Shown here: positions 8,577 to 16,118 of the stretch, piece by piece | How positions within the stretch are numbered: the stretch's first letter is position 1 | Layout of the letters: the number at the start of each line of letters is the position of its first letter | Assembly (NCBI GenBank): GCA_016124235.1 | Contig: WGOC01000015.1 | Location: forward strand, 56,943 to 120,942 | DNA from: a bacterium | GTDB lineage: Bacteria > Verrucomicrobiota > Verrucomicrobiia > Limisphaerales > RI-55 | DNA: 64,000 nt | Reading direction: 5' to 3' | Translations under genes and position numbers: made by a program | The notes under the pieces: model-generated | Databases searched by the model: none | What the model was told of the DNA's origin: nothing | Seen by the model: the letters and a program-made list of their open reading frames with translations, nothing else

Positions 8577-9986
8577 GTGGTGATTCAATTCCAATTTCCT
8601 ATTTTGCGTTTGGCGTTTTTCTCGATTGTGCTGCATTTGATGGGCGGTCACGTGCTGGGTCAAGGATCGGTCATGCAGTTGGCGACTGATGAAACGGTGC
8701 TGATCGGCCGCTTTGCCAAGGGTCCGGAAAACTGGCCTGCCTCGGTCAATGCCGCGCAGTTTGCCACCCAATTTGGATCGGCCAATTCGGCCGCCTATCC
8801 GGCGGAAGTTCAGGCGCGGCAATTCTTCGCGAACGGCGGCACGTCGTTGCACGTGATTCGCGTGTCCGATTCAGGTTCCCTGACGCAGGCGCTGGTCGGC
8901 GACTCCATTGCGGCCACCGGAATTTACGCAGCGCAATCTTTGTCCAATGCGCGCCTTTTGGTCGCGCCCGAACTGAGTTTTTTGGGCGGCTCAGAATTCA
9001 CTAATGCGTTGGCTGCGTATCGTCAGTTCGTCGCAAACCACGACATCATCCTGATCCTCGATCCACCGCCAGGTTTGGCGAGTTCTACTGCGATGATCGA
9101 TTGGGCGAATAATTCACTCCCCGCGGACGATCCACATCTGGTCGTCTATTTTCCCTACCTGCAAGTGATGCTCGATGGTAATCTCGCGACCGTGCCACCG
9201 TCCGGAGCGATGGCGGGCATTTACGCCCGCAACGACTCGACCAGCGGAATCTGGACGGCGCCCGCCGGCACATCATTGATCCTGAATGCCGGCGACATTA
9301 CTCCCGCCCTTACGTCAACCGATTCGGACAATCTGAATGCTCAGAACATCAATGCGATCCGTTCGTTCCCGGGAACCGGTGTCGTCCCGTGGGGAGCCCG
9401 CACCCGCGATCTCCAGGATGCCGAGAACCGCTACGTACCGGTGGCGCGGACTGGCATGTGGATGGCGGCCAGCATCAGCCGTGCGCTCGCATTTGCCGCG
9501 ATAAACGACAACGACGCGACACTTTGGAGTCAAGTCCGCGCGATGGTTGAAAGCTTCCTCAATACTCTTTGGCGAGACGGAGCCTTTCAGGGAATCAAGG
9601 CTTCGGACGCATACTTCGTGCGATGCGATTCCTCCACAACCACCGCGGCAGACATCCTCAACCATCGCGCGAATCTGATATACGGAGTGGCATTGCTGCG
9701 GCCGGCGGAATTCTCCATCACCTCGCTGACTTTTCCGACTTTCGATCCGGATCGAGCGCCTCCGGAACCGGTTTTGGAATCCGCCACCGTCGATGGTGAA
9801 TTGCAATTTGCGGTGCCTACTGCCGCCGGGTTCAATTACGTTTGGGAGTCGACAACCGATCCGGCGATTGGACCGTGGAAAGAAATCTCGGCACTGACCT
9901 TGGGTGATGGATCGTGGTTGCGCGCTGCGTATCCGACGAAGGCCGCCCGGTCGTTCTTTCGGCTGCGCGTTGCTCCCGCGCGTTAG
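8577..9986 (+). CDS. Phage-tail-sheath-like protein with a predicted signal peptide and a C-terminal secreted-protein domain
   Basis: Residues 35-385 match contractile tail sheath proteins: VLIGRFAKGPENWP and RQFFANGG in the N-terminal part, VPPSGAMAGIYARND and GIWTAPAG in the middle, and NAIRSFPGTGVVPWGARTRD, LWSQVRAMVESFL, WRDGAFQGI, AYFVRCD and LRPAEFSI in the conserved C-terminal domain. The usual N-terminal arm is absent. In its place is a hydrophobic segment (PILRLAFFSIVLHLMGGHVLG) that looks like a signal peptide. Residues 400-469 form a separate module ending in RSFFRLRVAPAR, similar in style to the tail of the secreted subtilase ending at 38374. The GTG start at 8577 (or 8580) is needed for the signal peptide; an ATG at 8640 would remove it. 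No tube, baseplate, ATPase or spike genes are nearby. Confidence 0.85.
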   Translation: MVIQFQFPILRLAFFSIVLHLMGGHVLGQGSVMQLATDETVLIGRFAKGPENWPASVNAAQFATQFGSANSAAYPAEVQARQFFANGGTSLHVIRVSDSGSLTQALVGDSIAATGIYAAQSLSNARLLVAPELSFLGGSEFTNALAAYRQFVANHDIILILDPPPGLASSTAMIDWANNSLPADDPHLVVYFPYLQVMLDGNLATVPPSGAMAGIYARNDSTSGIWTAPAGTSLILNAGDITPALTSTDSDNLNAQNINAIRSFPGTGVVPWGARTRDLQDAENRYVPVARTGMWMAASISRALAFAAINDNDATLWSQVRAMVESFLNTLWRDGAFQGIKASDAYFVRCDSSTTTAADILNHRANLIYGVALLRPAEFSITSLTFPTFDPDRAPPEPVLESATVDGELQFAVPTAAGFNYVWESTTDPAIGPWKEISALTLGDGSWLRAAYPTKAARSFFRLRVAPAR

Positions 9987-10013
9987 GCGTTCAATTCGTT
10001 AACGGTGCGACCT

Positions 10014-12059
10014 CTAGTGCCCGTGGTGTTCCTGAATATATTCCTGTTTGAGGCCGAGTTTCTCTGGCGCGTGCAGGACGAGCATCTTCATCCGGATGTC
10101 GGCGGGTATCGTTGACTGGGTCGCCTTGCTGACCAACACCATCAATCCGATCGCCAACGGCACCGCCCAGATGGCCGGTTGTTCGCAGAGAATGCGGAGC
10201 AACGGTTGACCCGCCCAAAATTCCTTGAGCGGCAGCATTCCCAGATCGGTCATGCTCGTCAGGGTGATGGAAAACACGGCGAGCAAACCACCGAACAACA
10301 TCCCGACGGCGGCGCCTTTCATCGTCAATTTGCGCCACCAAACCGCCATGAAAAGAAGCGGGAAATAGCTGGCGGCCGCGATCGCGAATGCCTGACCGAC
10401 CATGAAATTGATCTGCAGCTTTTCGACCTGTGTACCGAGCAGAACGGCGATGCCGCCAATGATCACCGCCCCAATCTTAAACATGCGCATGCGTTCCTCG
10501 GCGGTGGCGGTTGGTTTCAGAATGCGACCGTACACGTCATGCGCCAGAGCACCGGTCATCGAGACGAGGAGACCGGAAAACGTCGACATGAACGCGGCGA
10601 ACGCGCCGGCGCAGGTGACGCCGGAGAGAATCGAGCCGAGGCCCGGCACTTTCTCGTTCAGCATGCGCGGCAGCTCGAGCACGATCTTGTCGGTGCCCTT
10701 GGCGCCTACGCCTTCGTACAGTTCCGGCATGAGGTTGCGGCCGAGCACGCCAAACACCGGCGGGAAGACGTAGAAGATACCAATGAGAATCATCACCCAC
10801 ATGGTGGTGCGTTTGGCCGCAACACCGTCGGGGTTGGTGTAGAATCGCACGAGAATGTGTGGCAATCCCGCCGTCCCGCAGACGAGCGCGATGATCAACG
10901 AGTAGGTGTAGAGGAGGGAATATGGCTTGGCCGCTTCGCCCGTGATGCCGGCTGCCTTCGCGGCCTTGGTCGTGAGCGGACCGAAGGGCGAAAGCCAGGT
11001 GGAATCGGTGGGGGCTTTGGCAGGGAGTTCGTACCTAACAATTCCCGACGCCTTATCAAAAAAGCCTTGGGGCCTTTCCGGTAACAACTGCCCCGCTACG
11101 ATCGAAGGCAGAACGGCAGAATGACCGGCCACGGAAACGACCCCTGTCGGACCTGTTGGAGTTGGGGTAACAACAGTTTTGACCGGCCCAAAATCCCGGG
11201 CGATGGCTGGCTCAAATCCGTAGCTTCTCGTTTTGGGACCAGCCGCCACATCCAAAGTTAAGTCCGGCACCTGGATACCCAATGAAACTGAATTGGGTGG
11301 GTCACTACCTTGCACCAGTTCTGAAATCTTTGTCGTCACTTGACTGCCGGTATTGACCGCAACGCGTTCTGCCGGAGTGCGTCGCCCATCGTTTCCGCCG
11401 ATTTGCCTCCCATACCCCCCATACACCGCCATCAGCACAAAAATAGGGACCGAGATGGCGAACATCTTCATCCAGTACTGAAAAGCCTGCACCAGCGTGA
11501 TGCCTTTCATCCCGCCAAGCGCGACGTTGAGCGTAATGATCGCACCCACGACCGCCACGCCCACCCAATACGGCAGCCCCGGAAAAATATAGGCCAGGGT
11601 CGTACCCGCCCCTTTCATCTGCGGCATCGTGTAAAAGAAGCCGATGAACAGGACGAACACCACGGCGATCTTGCGGAAGATGGGTGAATCGAATCGGCCT
11701 TCGGCAAAGTCCGGCACCGTATAGGCCCCGAAACGTCGCAACGGCCCGGCGATGAACAACAACAGAAACAGGTACCCGCACGCGTAACAGACGGGATACC
11801 AAAGCGCGTCATAGCCCACGGCCATCACCATCCCGGCCACCCCCATGAAACTGGCCGCGCTCAGGTATTCGCCAGAGATCGCGCTCGCATTCCAGCCCAC
11901 GCTCACCGAACGACCTGCCACGAAGAAATCGCTCGCGGTCTTGGACTTCTTCGCGGCCCAAAAACCCATCCAGATCGTGACGACGACCGTGACCAGGCTG
12001 AAGCCGAGGATCCAGGGGTCGATGGCGGCGACAACGGGGTTCGCGAATAGTCCGTTCAT
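10014..12059 (-). CDS. Sodium:solute symporter, cation-acetate (ActP)-like, with an enlarged extracytoplasmic insert
   Basis: A 681-residue SSS-family permease. It has the family's N-terminal DPWILGFSLV helix, the FVAGRSVSVGWNASAISGEY segment around residues 47-66, GGMKGITLVQAFQYW, and PHILVRFYTNP, characteristic of ActP-type acetate/short organic acid symporters. Between the helix ending near residue 217 and the one near 375 lies a soluble insert of about 150 residues rich in Pro, Thr and Val; E. coli ActP is much shorter (about 550 residues). Its ATG overlaps the stop of the upstream DUF485 gene (ATGA), so the two are co-translated, as with yjcH-actP in enterics. Substrate is inferred as acetate or a similar monocarboxylate. 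Confidence 0.88.
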   Translation of the reverse strand: MNGLFANPVVAAIDPWILGFSLVTVVVTIWMGFWAAKKSKTASDFFVAGRSVSVGWNASAISGEYLSAASFMGVAGMVMAVGYDALWYPVCYACGYLFLLLFIAGPLRRFGAYTVPDFAEGRFDSPIFRKIAVVFVLFIGFFYTMPQMKGAGTTLAYIFPGLPYWVGVAVVGAIITLNVALGGMKGITLVQAFQYWMKMFAISVPIFVLMAVYGGYGRQIGGNDGRRTPAERVAVNTGSQVTTKISELVQGSDPPNSVSLGIQVPDLTLDVAAGPKTRSYGFEPAIARDFGPVKTVVTPTPTGPTGVVSVAGHSAVLPSIVAGQLLPERPQGFFDKASGIVRYELPAKAPTDSTWLSPFGPLTTKAAKAAGITGEAAKPYSLLYTYSLIIALVCGTAGLPHILVRFYTNPDGVAAKRTTMWVMILIGIFYVFPPVFGVLGRNLMPELYEGVGAKGTDKIVLELPRMLNEKVPGLGSILSGVTCAGAFAAFMSTFSGLLVSMTGALAHDVYGRILKPTATAEERMRMFKIGAVIIGGIAVLLGTQVEKLQINFMVGQAFAIAAASYFPLLFMAVWWRKLTMKGAAVGMLFGGLLAVFSITLTSMTDLGMLPLKEFWAGQPLLRILCEQPAIWAVPLAIGLMVLVSKATQSTIPADIRMKMLVLHAPEKLGLKQEYIQEHHGH

Positions 12060-12385
12060 GTATTGTGCCTCCGCGCCTCGGCGTCTCCGCGGTTAACTTC
12101 AGAAACCTCCGCTTCCTCAAGCGCAATCGATCGTTTGATGAAGATGTAGGAAATGATCCAGACGAACGGAAAGAAGAGCACGCCTAGTAGGAGCCAGGTC
12201 AGCGTGAATCCGGCAACCCGCGTCGCCATCAACTCAGGACAAAAATAATTGAGCAACGGCAGACCCAACAGCACGAGAAGAAACGTGGCGGCGCACGCGA
12301 TGGAAAGCTTCAATTGCCGGGCCATCAGTGAATGAAGAAAGCCCTCGGAATGCACGTCCGGCGACCCGTCCTGCTGGGGAATCAT
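12056..12385 (-). CDS. DUF485 (YjcH-like) small membrane protein
   Basis: A 109-residue protein with two transmembrane segments (about residues 27-49 and 61-85), of the DUF485 type that precedes acetate symporters. The intervening and following motifs (PLLNYF, ATRVAGFTLTWLLLGVLFFP) fit the family. Its stop overlaps the symporter start by 4 bases, supporting translational coupling. The last 14 residues (EVNRGDAEARRHNT) are encoded by a dispersed GC-rich repeat (12071-12095) that recurs in non-coding DNA near 63.56 and 63.72 kb, so the cytoplasmic tail seems to have been acquired from a repeat. It presumably assists or regulates the symporter; its exact role is not established. Confidence 0.85.
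   Translation of the reverse strand: MIPQQDGSPDVHSEGFLHSLMARQLKLSIACAATFLLVLLGLPLLNYFCPELMATRVAGFTLTWLLLGVLFFPFVWIISYIFIKRSIALEEAEVSEVNRGDAEARRHNT
12071..12095. repeat. Dispersed 'CCGCG(C/T)CTC..CGCGGTTA' repeat overlapping a gene end
   Basis: The sequence CCGCGCCTCGGCGTCTCCGC plus GGTTA is shared, with small changes, with 63552-63571 and 63713-63731. Here it encodes part of the C-terminal tail of the DUF485 protein. The other copies are in gene-free DNA, which marks it as an interspersed repeat and not conserved coding sequence. Confidence 0.6.
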
Positions 12386-12488
12386 ACGCAGACTTTATGT
12401 ACGTGAAAAAACGACTGCAACGTTTAACGGCAGCCAAAACTGCCGTTCTGCAATCGCGGCCCAGAATCGTCCTGCGCATAAAGCAAAA

Positions 12489-12514
12489 CAGGCAGGACTT
12501 TAAAGTCCTGCCTG
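12489..12514 (-). terminator. Rho-independent terminator of the first PEP-CTERM gene
   Basis: A perfect 26-nt palindrome (13-bp arms beginning CAGGCAGGAC) lies 23 bases after the stop at 12538. Read on the minus strand it is followed by TTTTGCTTT, as expected for an intrinsic terminator. Confidence 0.75.
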
Positions 12515-12537
12515 CTGATAATTCTTTTGCGATTGGA

Positions 12538-13281
12538 TTACTTCGACAAACGCCGACGAAGCGCGCCAATTCCCAAGATACCGCCGCCGAGAAGCGCGAG
12601 CGTCGCGCCACCGTCGGGGACGCGACTTCCGCCGCTTTGCGCGTCATGCGAGAACGGGGCGAAGGTTCCGACCGCTTGGACAGTAGTCGTAACTCCCCCA
12701 TGCCTGTGAGTGACCGTTTCGACTTCGTAAAGGTCCATGTGAACACTGTAGCCAGCGGCCAAACCCGACGCATCGATGTTAAACAGGTTGTAGTAAGAAC
12801 CCGTTCCACCCACGTGCGATGCCGGGTCTCCGGCGCCCAAGGAAACGTCGTAAGTGCTGATCGTATGGGTCGAGTTGAAATTGAACGCATACTCGCCGTA
12901 GTAAGTGTCGAAGATTCCGTGACTCGGGAGGTCATCAGCGTTCAAGGACGCCTCCACCGTGGGCGTACCAAAGTGAATGTTTCCCGCAGCGGTCGAGTAA
13001 GTCGTCCCGTTCACGGAAAAAGACCCAAAGGCCGGAGCCGGAGTTGATTGCGCGAGACTGGGAACGATCGCAATTGAAATGCGGTAATTCCCGTTGAGTG
13101 GAGTTTTGTTTGATGGGTGCAGCAAGGCATAAAGGTCGAAGACAGAACCACTCGAGTAAGTGGTTTCGTCAGCGCCCCCCACGTAAGTGCCGCCTTGAAC
13201 ATCTAATTGTAAATCTGGAACTGCAAAGGCAGGTAGCGCCATAATCGCGCTGACTGCGAGTCCCCCGATAAGTTTTTTCAT
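12538..13281 (-). CDS. Exported PEP-CTERM (VPDGG-type) sorting-signal protein
   Basis: A 247-residue secreted protein. The start at 13281 gives MKKLIGGLAVSAIMALPAFA, a clean signal peptide. The C terminus is a tripartite sorting tail: VPDGG, a hydrophobic ATLALLGGGILGIGAL stretch and a basic RRRLSK end, the VPDSG/PEP-CTERM architecture recognised by exosortases. The body (DLQLDVQGGTYVGGADETTY) is beta-rich and resembles my recollection of choice-of-anchor N proteins; that subfamily call is tentative. Such proteins are cut and anchored or released at the surface, usually in exopolysaccharide-making bacteria. A sigma-54-type promoter lies at 13345-13360, a perfect terminator hairpin at 12489-12514, and a paralogue-like PEP-CTERM gene just upstream. 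No exosortase is in the window. Confidence 0.9.
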   Translation of the reverse strand: MKKLIGGLAVSAIMALPAFAVPDLQLDVQGGTYVGGADETTYSSGSVFDLYALLHPSNKTPLNGNYRISIAIVPSLAQSTPAPAFGSFSVNGTTYSTAAGNIHFGTPTVEASLNADDLPSHGIFDTYYGEYAFNFNSTHTISTYDVSLGAGDPASHVGGTGSYYNLFNIDASGLAAGYSVHMDLYEVETVTHRHGGVTTTVQAVGTFAPFSHDAQSGGSRVPDGGATLALLGGGILGIGALRRRLSK

Positions 13282-13344
13282 ACGTCGTATTGTGTGGTTT
13301 CGTTCTGTAGAGTGAGAACATCTCACGCTCTATCAATGCACCAT

Positions 13345-13360
13345 TGCAAGCGAGATGCCA
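13345..13360 (-). promoter_or_regulatory. Candidate sigma-54 (-24/-12) promoter of the first PEP-CTERM gene
   Basis: Read on the minus strand the site is TGGCATCTCGCTTGCA, with GG and GC separated by exactly 10 bases, close to the consensus TGGCACG-N4-TTGCW. It lies 64 bases upstream of the ATG at 13281. It matches the site before the second PEP-CTERM gene in both sequence and distance. The sigma-54-dependent PrsR at 43517-44881 is the obvious candidate activator. Confidence 0.65.
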
Positions 13361-13880
13361 TCAAGGTTGTTTGGCGTGCGTCGTAATCTAAGCGTCTAAT
13401 AATTAAATACATGCCTCGTCGGTGTTTTGCCTGTTAACGTCTATTGAACTACGGATCTTCGCGGAAGTGTAAAGATGGCCGACGTCAATTTTCCGAGCTA
13501 GGAGGAGCTAGCGAAAGTTTTGGCCCTAATGCTCAAGATACTTAAAATCTTGTTATGTAAGCGTTTCAAACATTGCTGTACGGCACTATTAAGATAGATG
13601 ATTATATATCTGCACCAGGGTAAAAGCGGCCGGACGAGATATTCGCAGACCGATGGGATAGACGCTTTTGCCAGGAGATTCGGCTGGTTCGTCAAATTGG
13701 CCTAATTGGTCATTGGTTGGACCCGCTCGAGCCAGGGGAGCCAATGTTTTACGGCTTTGGATGATTGCGCTCGTTCGTGACGGAGTTTGCCGACGAAGAG
13801 CGGTCCGGTTTTGCCTTGGTGGTGCTGGTCGGGGGGTGGGCTCATTTGCCACAAAAGCTGAAAGGTGGAGAGCTACAAAC

Positions 13881-13912
13881 AAAAAGACCGGACAATGAAG
13901 TCCGGCCTCTTT
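13881..13912 (-). terminator. Rho-independent terminator of the second PEP-CTERM gene
   Basis: The arms CCGGAC (13888-13893) and GTCCGG (13900-13905), extended by flanking pairs with one mismatch, enclose a 6-base loop. On the minus strand the stem is followed by a run of five T. It sits 22 bases beyond the stop of the gene at 13934. Confidence 0.75.
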
Positions 13913-13933
13913 GTGAATTTGGTTGGAGTAGAA

Positions 13934-14680
13934 CTATTTCTCCAAGCGACGGCGGACCGCGCTAATCCCAAGGATCCCGACGCCGAGAAGCGCCAACGTG
14001 GCACCTCCATCGGGGACACTGGGCGTGCCGTTTGGCGATCCGAAGATCGCAGCCACGTTACCAATGTGGTTGATCAAGTCATCGCCGGTGTAACCGCTCG
14101 CATTATTGAGGCTCAGCGTAATTTGCAATGTATCTTTGACCCATGGTGACGGGCTGACGGATGATTCCCCTGCGCTGAAAACGCCATAGTCCATACCTCC
14201 CGCGTTTCCGGTTCCGTCAAAGGCATGTTTGCCGTCGGAGGCTACGGTAGAAACACGGGTATCGTAACCTGACAAGGTGGCATAAGCCAAAGCACCGCCC
14301 GAAAGTCCGGCAGAATTATTGTCCCACCCCCAAGCGCCTTGTGCGGATGTTGAGTTCCAGCCCAGTGTGCTGGGGCCAATTGCGGTCACCGCTCCAACAC
14401 TGGATGGAACGCTGTTGTTGACCGTCACGCCCGTCGGCAAGTCAAAAGCCAGCCCGGTGAATAGCACCAAAGCACCATCACCGGCAGTGTCGGCTGACAA
14501 GTTCTGTAGTGTTATTGTGAGAACACTGGCGTTAAACGACATGGAAACACTCGGACTCAACTGCGAAGAATCCAAGCCAGCCCCATTTTGGAATATGATT
14601 TCATCCACACCAACATTGATAGCTGATGCGGAGCTCACCATTATTGGAATGGCGGCGATTAGAGTTAGCGCTTTTTTCAT
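13934..14680 (-). CDS. Exported PEP-CTERM (VPDGG-type) sorting-signal protein, second copy
   Basis: A 248-residue protein with an N-terminal signal peptide (MKKALTLIAAIPIMVSSASA) and a C-terminal tail almost identical to that of the protein ending at 12538: VPDGG, ATLALLGVGILGISAV, RRRLEK. The bodies do not look alike: this one has a cohesin-like or generic beta-sandwich feel (LTITLQNLSADTAGDGALVL, DTLQITLSLNNASGY), so only the sorting signals are shared. It should be exported by Sec, processed by an exosortase encoded elsewhere, and displayed or released. A sigma-54-type promoter candidate (14748-14763) and a terminator (13881-13912) frame it as a single-gene unit in parallel with its neighbour. 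Confidence 0.9.
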   Translation of the reverse strand: MKKALTLIAAIPIMVSSASAINVGVDEIIFQNGAGLDSSQLSPSVSMSFNASVLTITLQNLSADTAGDGALVLFTGLAFDLPTGVTVNNSVPSSVGAVTAIGPSTLGWNSTSAQGAWGWDNNSAGLSGGALAYATLSGYDTRVSTVASDGKHAFDGTGNAGGMDYGVFSAGESSVSPSPWVKDTLQITLSLNNASGYTGDDLINHIGNVAAIFGSPNGTPSVPDGGATLALLGVGILGISAVRRRLEK

Positions 14681-15214
14681 AATGTTTTACTAACGACTTA
14701 CTGTTCTTGGAAGGCTTGCACCCTCACTTCGCGTGGCGCGTTCAACCTGCACTCGCGATGCCGCGGCGAGGTAATCACGCTTCCAAATGATTAACCGTCT
14801 GACTGCGTGCGTGTTCTGAGTCGATTTTACAAGAACGAGGAAATTGCGATTTCCCGGATAAGTCATGAATGTCAGGTGCGCCGACACGGTAGAGAGGGGC
14901 AAATACCGCAAAACAACTGGAATCATTGCTAATTGCGTTCGATTTGTAAGTGATTGATTTTGTAAGAATTACAAACATGCCTGAACAGCTCCACCGTCTC
15001 GATGCCCGTTCGAGCTCTTCGGCCGTGGTCTGACCAAATGGACTCGGAGCCACTTGGGTGCATGCCACCATCTGGCTTCCGCCGGAACGGGTATTCTCAC
15101 CAGAATGCGCGACTACAGCTAATCGCTGTTTCGATGACCGCACCTCGTGATCCTTAACAAGTCGCAATGTGCCGCAGGTTGACGATTTGCGGGTTAGGTT
15201 TCAAAACTACCTCC
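14681..15214. other. Gene-free interval between a PEP-CTERM gene and the ABC transporter
   Basis: About 530 bases between divergent genes. Apart from the sigma-54-like site at 14748-14763 I find no gene, RNA or clear repeat. Short open frames on the minus strand at 14690-15167 have no recognisable content and are not called. Confidence 0.45.
14748..14763 (-). promoter_or_regulatory. Candidate sigma-54 (-24/-12) promoter of the second PEP-CTERM gene
   Basis: Read on the minus strand the site is CGGCATCGCGAGTGCA, with GG and GC 10 bases apart. It shares GGCATC and TGCA with the site at 13345-13360 and lies 68 bases before the ATG at 14680, nearly the same distance. It is a weaker consensus match than the first site. 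Confidence 0.5.
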
Positions 15215-15928
15215 ATGCACAAAAACCCATTGCTCGCTGCACGCGACTTGCAGCGGGCATACGCCGTGGCGGGTCGGGCCACGGGCGTTTCCGTTCTCGA
15301 TGGCGTGGAACTTAATCTCAACGCCGGCGATTCGGTCGGGATTATTGGCCCGTCCGGTTCCGGGAAAAGCACCCTACTCAACATCGTCGGTACGCTCGAT
15401 CGAGCGGACGCCGGTTCGATCACACTCGATGGCCAGGACCTCGCCAAGCTGGACGAACGCGCACTCGCCGAGGTCCGCAATCGCAAGCTCGGCTTCATCT
15501 TCCAGTTCCACTATCTGCTGCCGCAATGCACGCTCTGGGAAAATGTCCTCGTTCCCACGCTGGCGCAGGCGGCCGGCAATCCATCCGGCGTCGAGGATCG
15601 CGCCAAAAAGCTGCTGAACCGCGTCGGCCTCGGCGATCGGTTGAACCATCGGCCGGGTCAACTTTCCGGCGGCGAACGCCAACGCGTGGCCGTCGTTCGT
15701 GCGTTGATCAACAAACCTAAACTGCTTTTGGCCGACGAACCGACCGGAGCGCTGGACCGCCATAACGCGGAGGAGTTGATCAAGTTGTTGCTCGAGTTGA
15801 ATCGCGAGGAAGGGGTGGCGTTGGTCGTCGTCACGCATGCCCGCGATTTAGCGTTCAAACTGGGCCGCGTTCTCGAACTGAGGGATGGCAAACTTCACGA
15901 ACTCCAAGAAGTGGAGGCGGCGCGATGA
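15215..15928 (+). CDS. ABC transporter ATP-binding protein, LolD/MacB type
   Basis: A 237-residue ATPase of the group that drives LolCDE, MacB and related FtsX-domain transporters. Walker A is GPSGSGKST (45-53), the Q-loop FQFHYLL, the signature LSGGE (150-154), Walker B LLLADEP with Asp174-Glu175, and the H-loop His208 (VVTHARD). The start at 15215 was chosen because MHKNPLLAARDLQRAY begins the domain at the usual distance; an earlier in-frame start adds unrelated sequence. The large FtsX-type permease follows after a 190-base gap, so the two form one transporter operon. The likely job is lipoprotein or peptide extraction from the inner membrane, by analogy. Confidence 0.92.
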   Translation: MHKNPLLAARDLQRAYAVAGRATGVSVLDGVELNLNAGDSVGIIGPSGSGKSTLLNIVGTLDRADAGSITLDGQDLAKLDERALAEVRNRKLGFIFQFHYLLPQCTLWENVLVPTLAQAAGNPSGVEDRAKKLLNRVGLGDRLNHRPGQLSGGERQRVAVVRALINKPKLLLADEPTGALDRHNAEELIKLLLELNREEGVALVVVTHARDLAFKLGRVLELRDGKLHELQEVEAAR

Positions 15929-16118
15929 GCCTCCGAATGACAGAGGACAAAGGTCGAAGGACAAAAGAAGCGTCCAATGCCATTCTCCGGCGCACAACCC
16001 GAGCCCCCTTGGGAGTTTGGGGGTTGGGAATTCCCTGGTCCTTTGACCTTGGAATTTGGACCTTCCGCCCGCCTGCGAACTCAATCCGAGAACGATTGGA
16101 ACCCTGTCCTACACTGTC

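Larger units (their letters stand above)
13282..13933. other. Gene-free interval between the two PEP-CTERM genes
   Basis: About 650 bases. I see the sigma-54-like promoter (13345-13360) and the terminator of the upstream gene (13881-13912). Several short open frames exist on both strands between 13498 and 13898, but none shows a start site, a family motif or coding-like composition, so I do not call a gene. The stretch near 13550-13620 is AT-richer than its surroundings. Confidence 0.5.

Noticed and set aside
8577..9986. Type VI secretion or eCIS locus
   Set aside because: Only a sheath-like gene is present; no tube, baseplate, spike, ATPase or effector genes occur within 10 kb on either side.
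13589..13882. Minus-strand open frame between the PEP-CTERM genes
   Set aside because: It overlaps the terminator of the neighbouring gene, has no recognisable motif, and its Arg/Pro-rich composition looks random.
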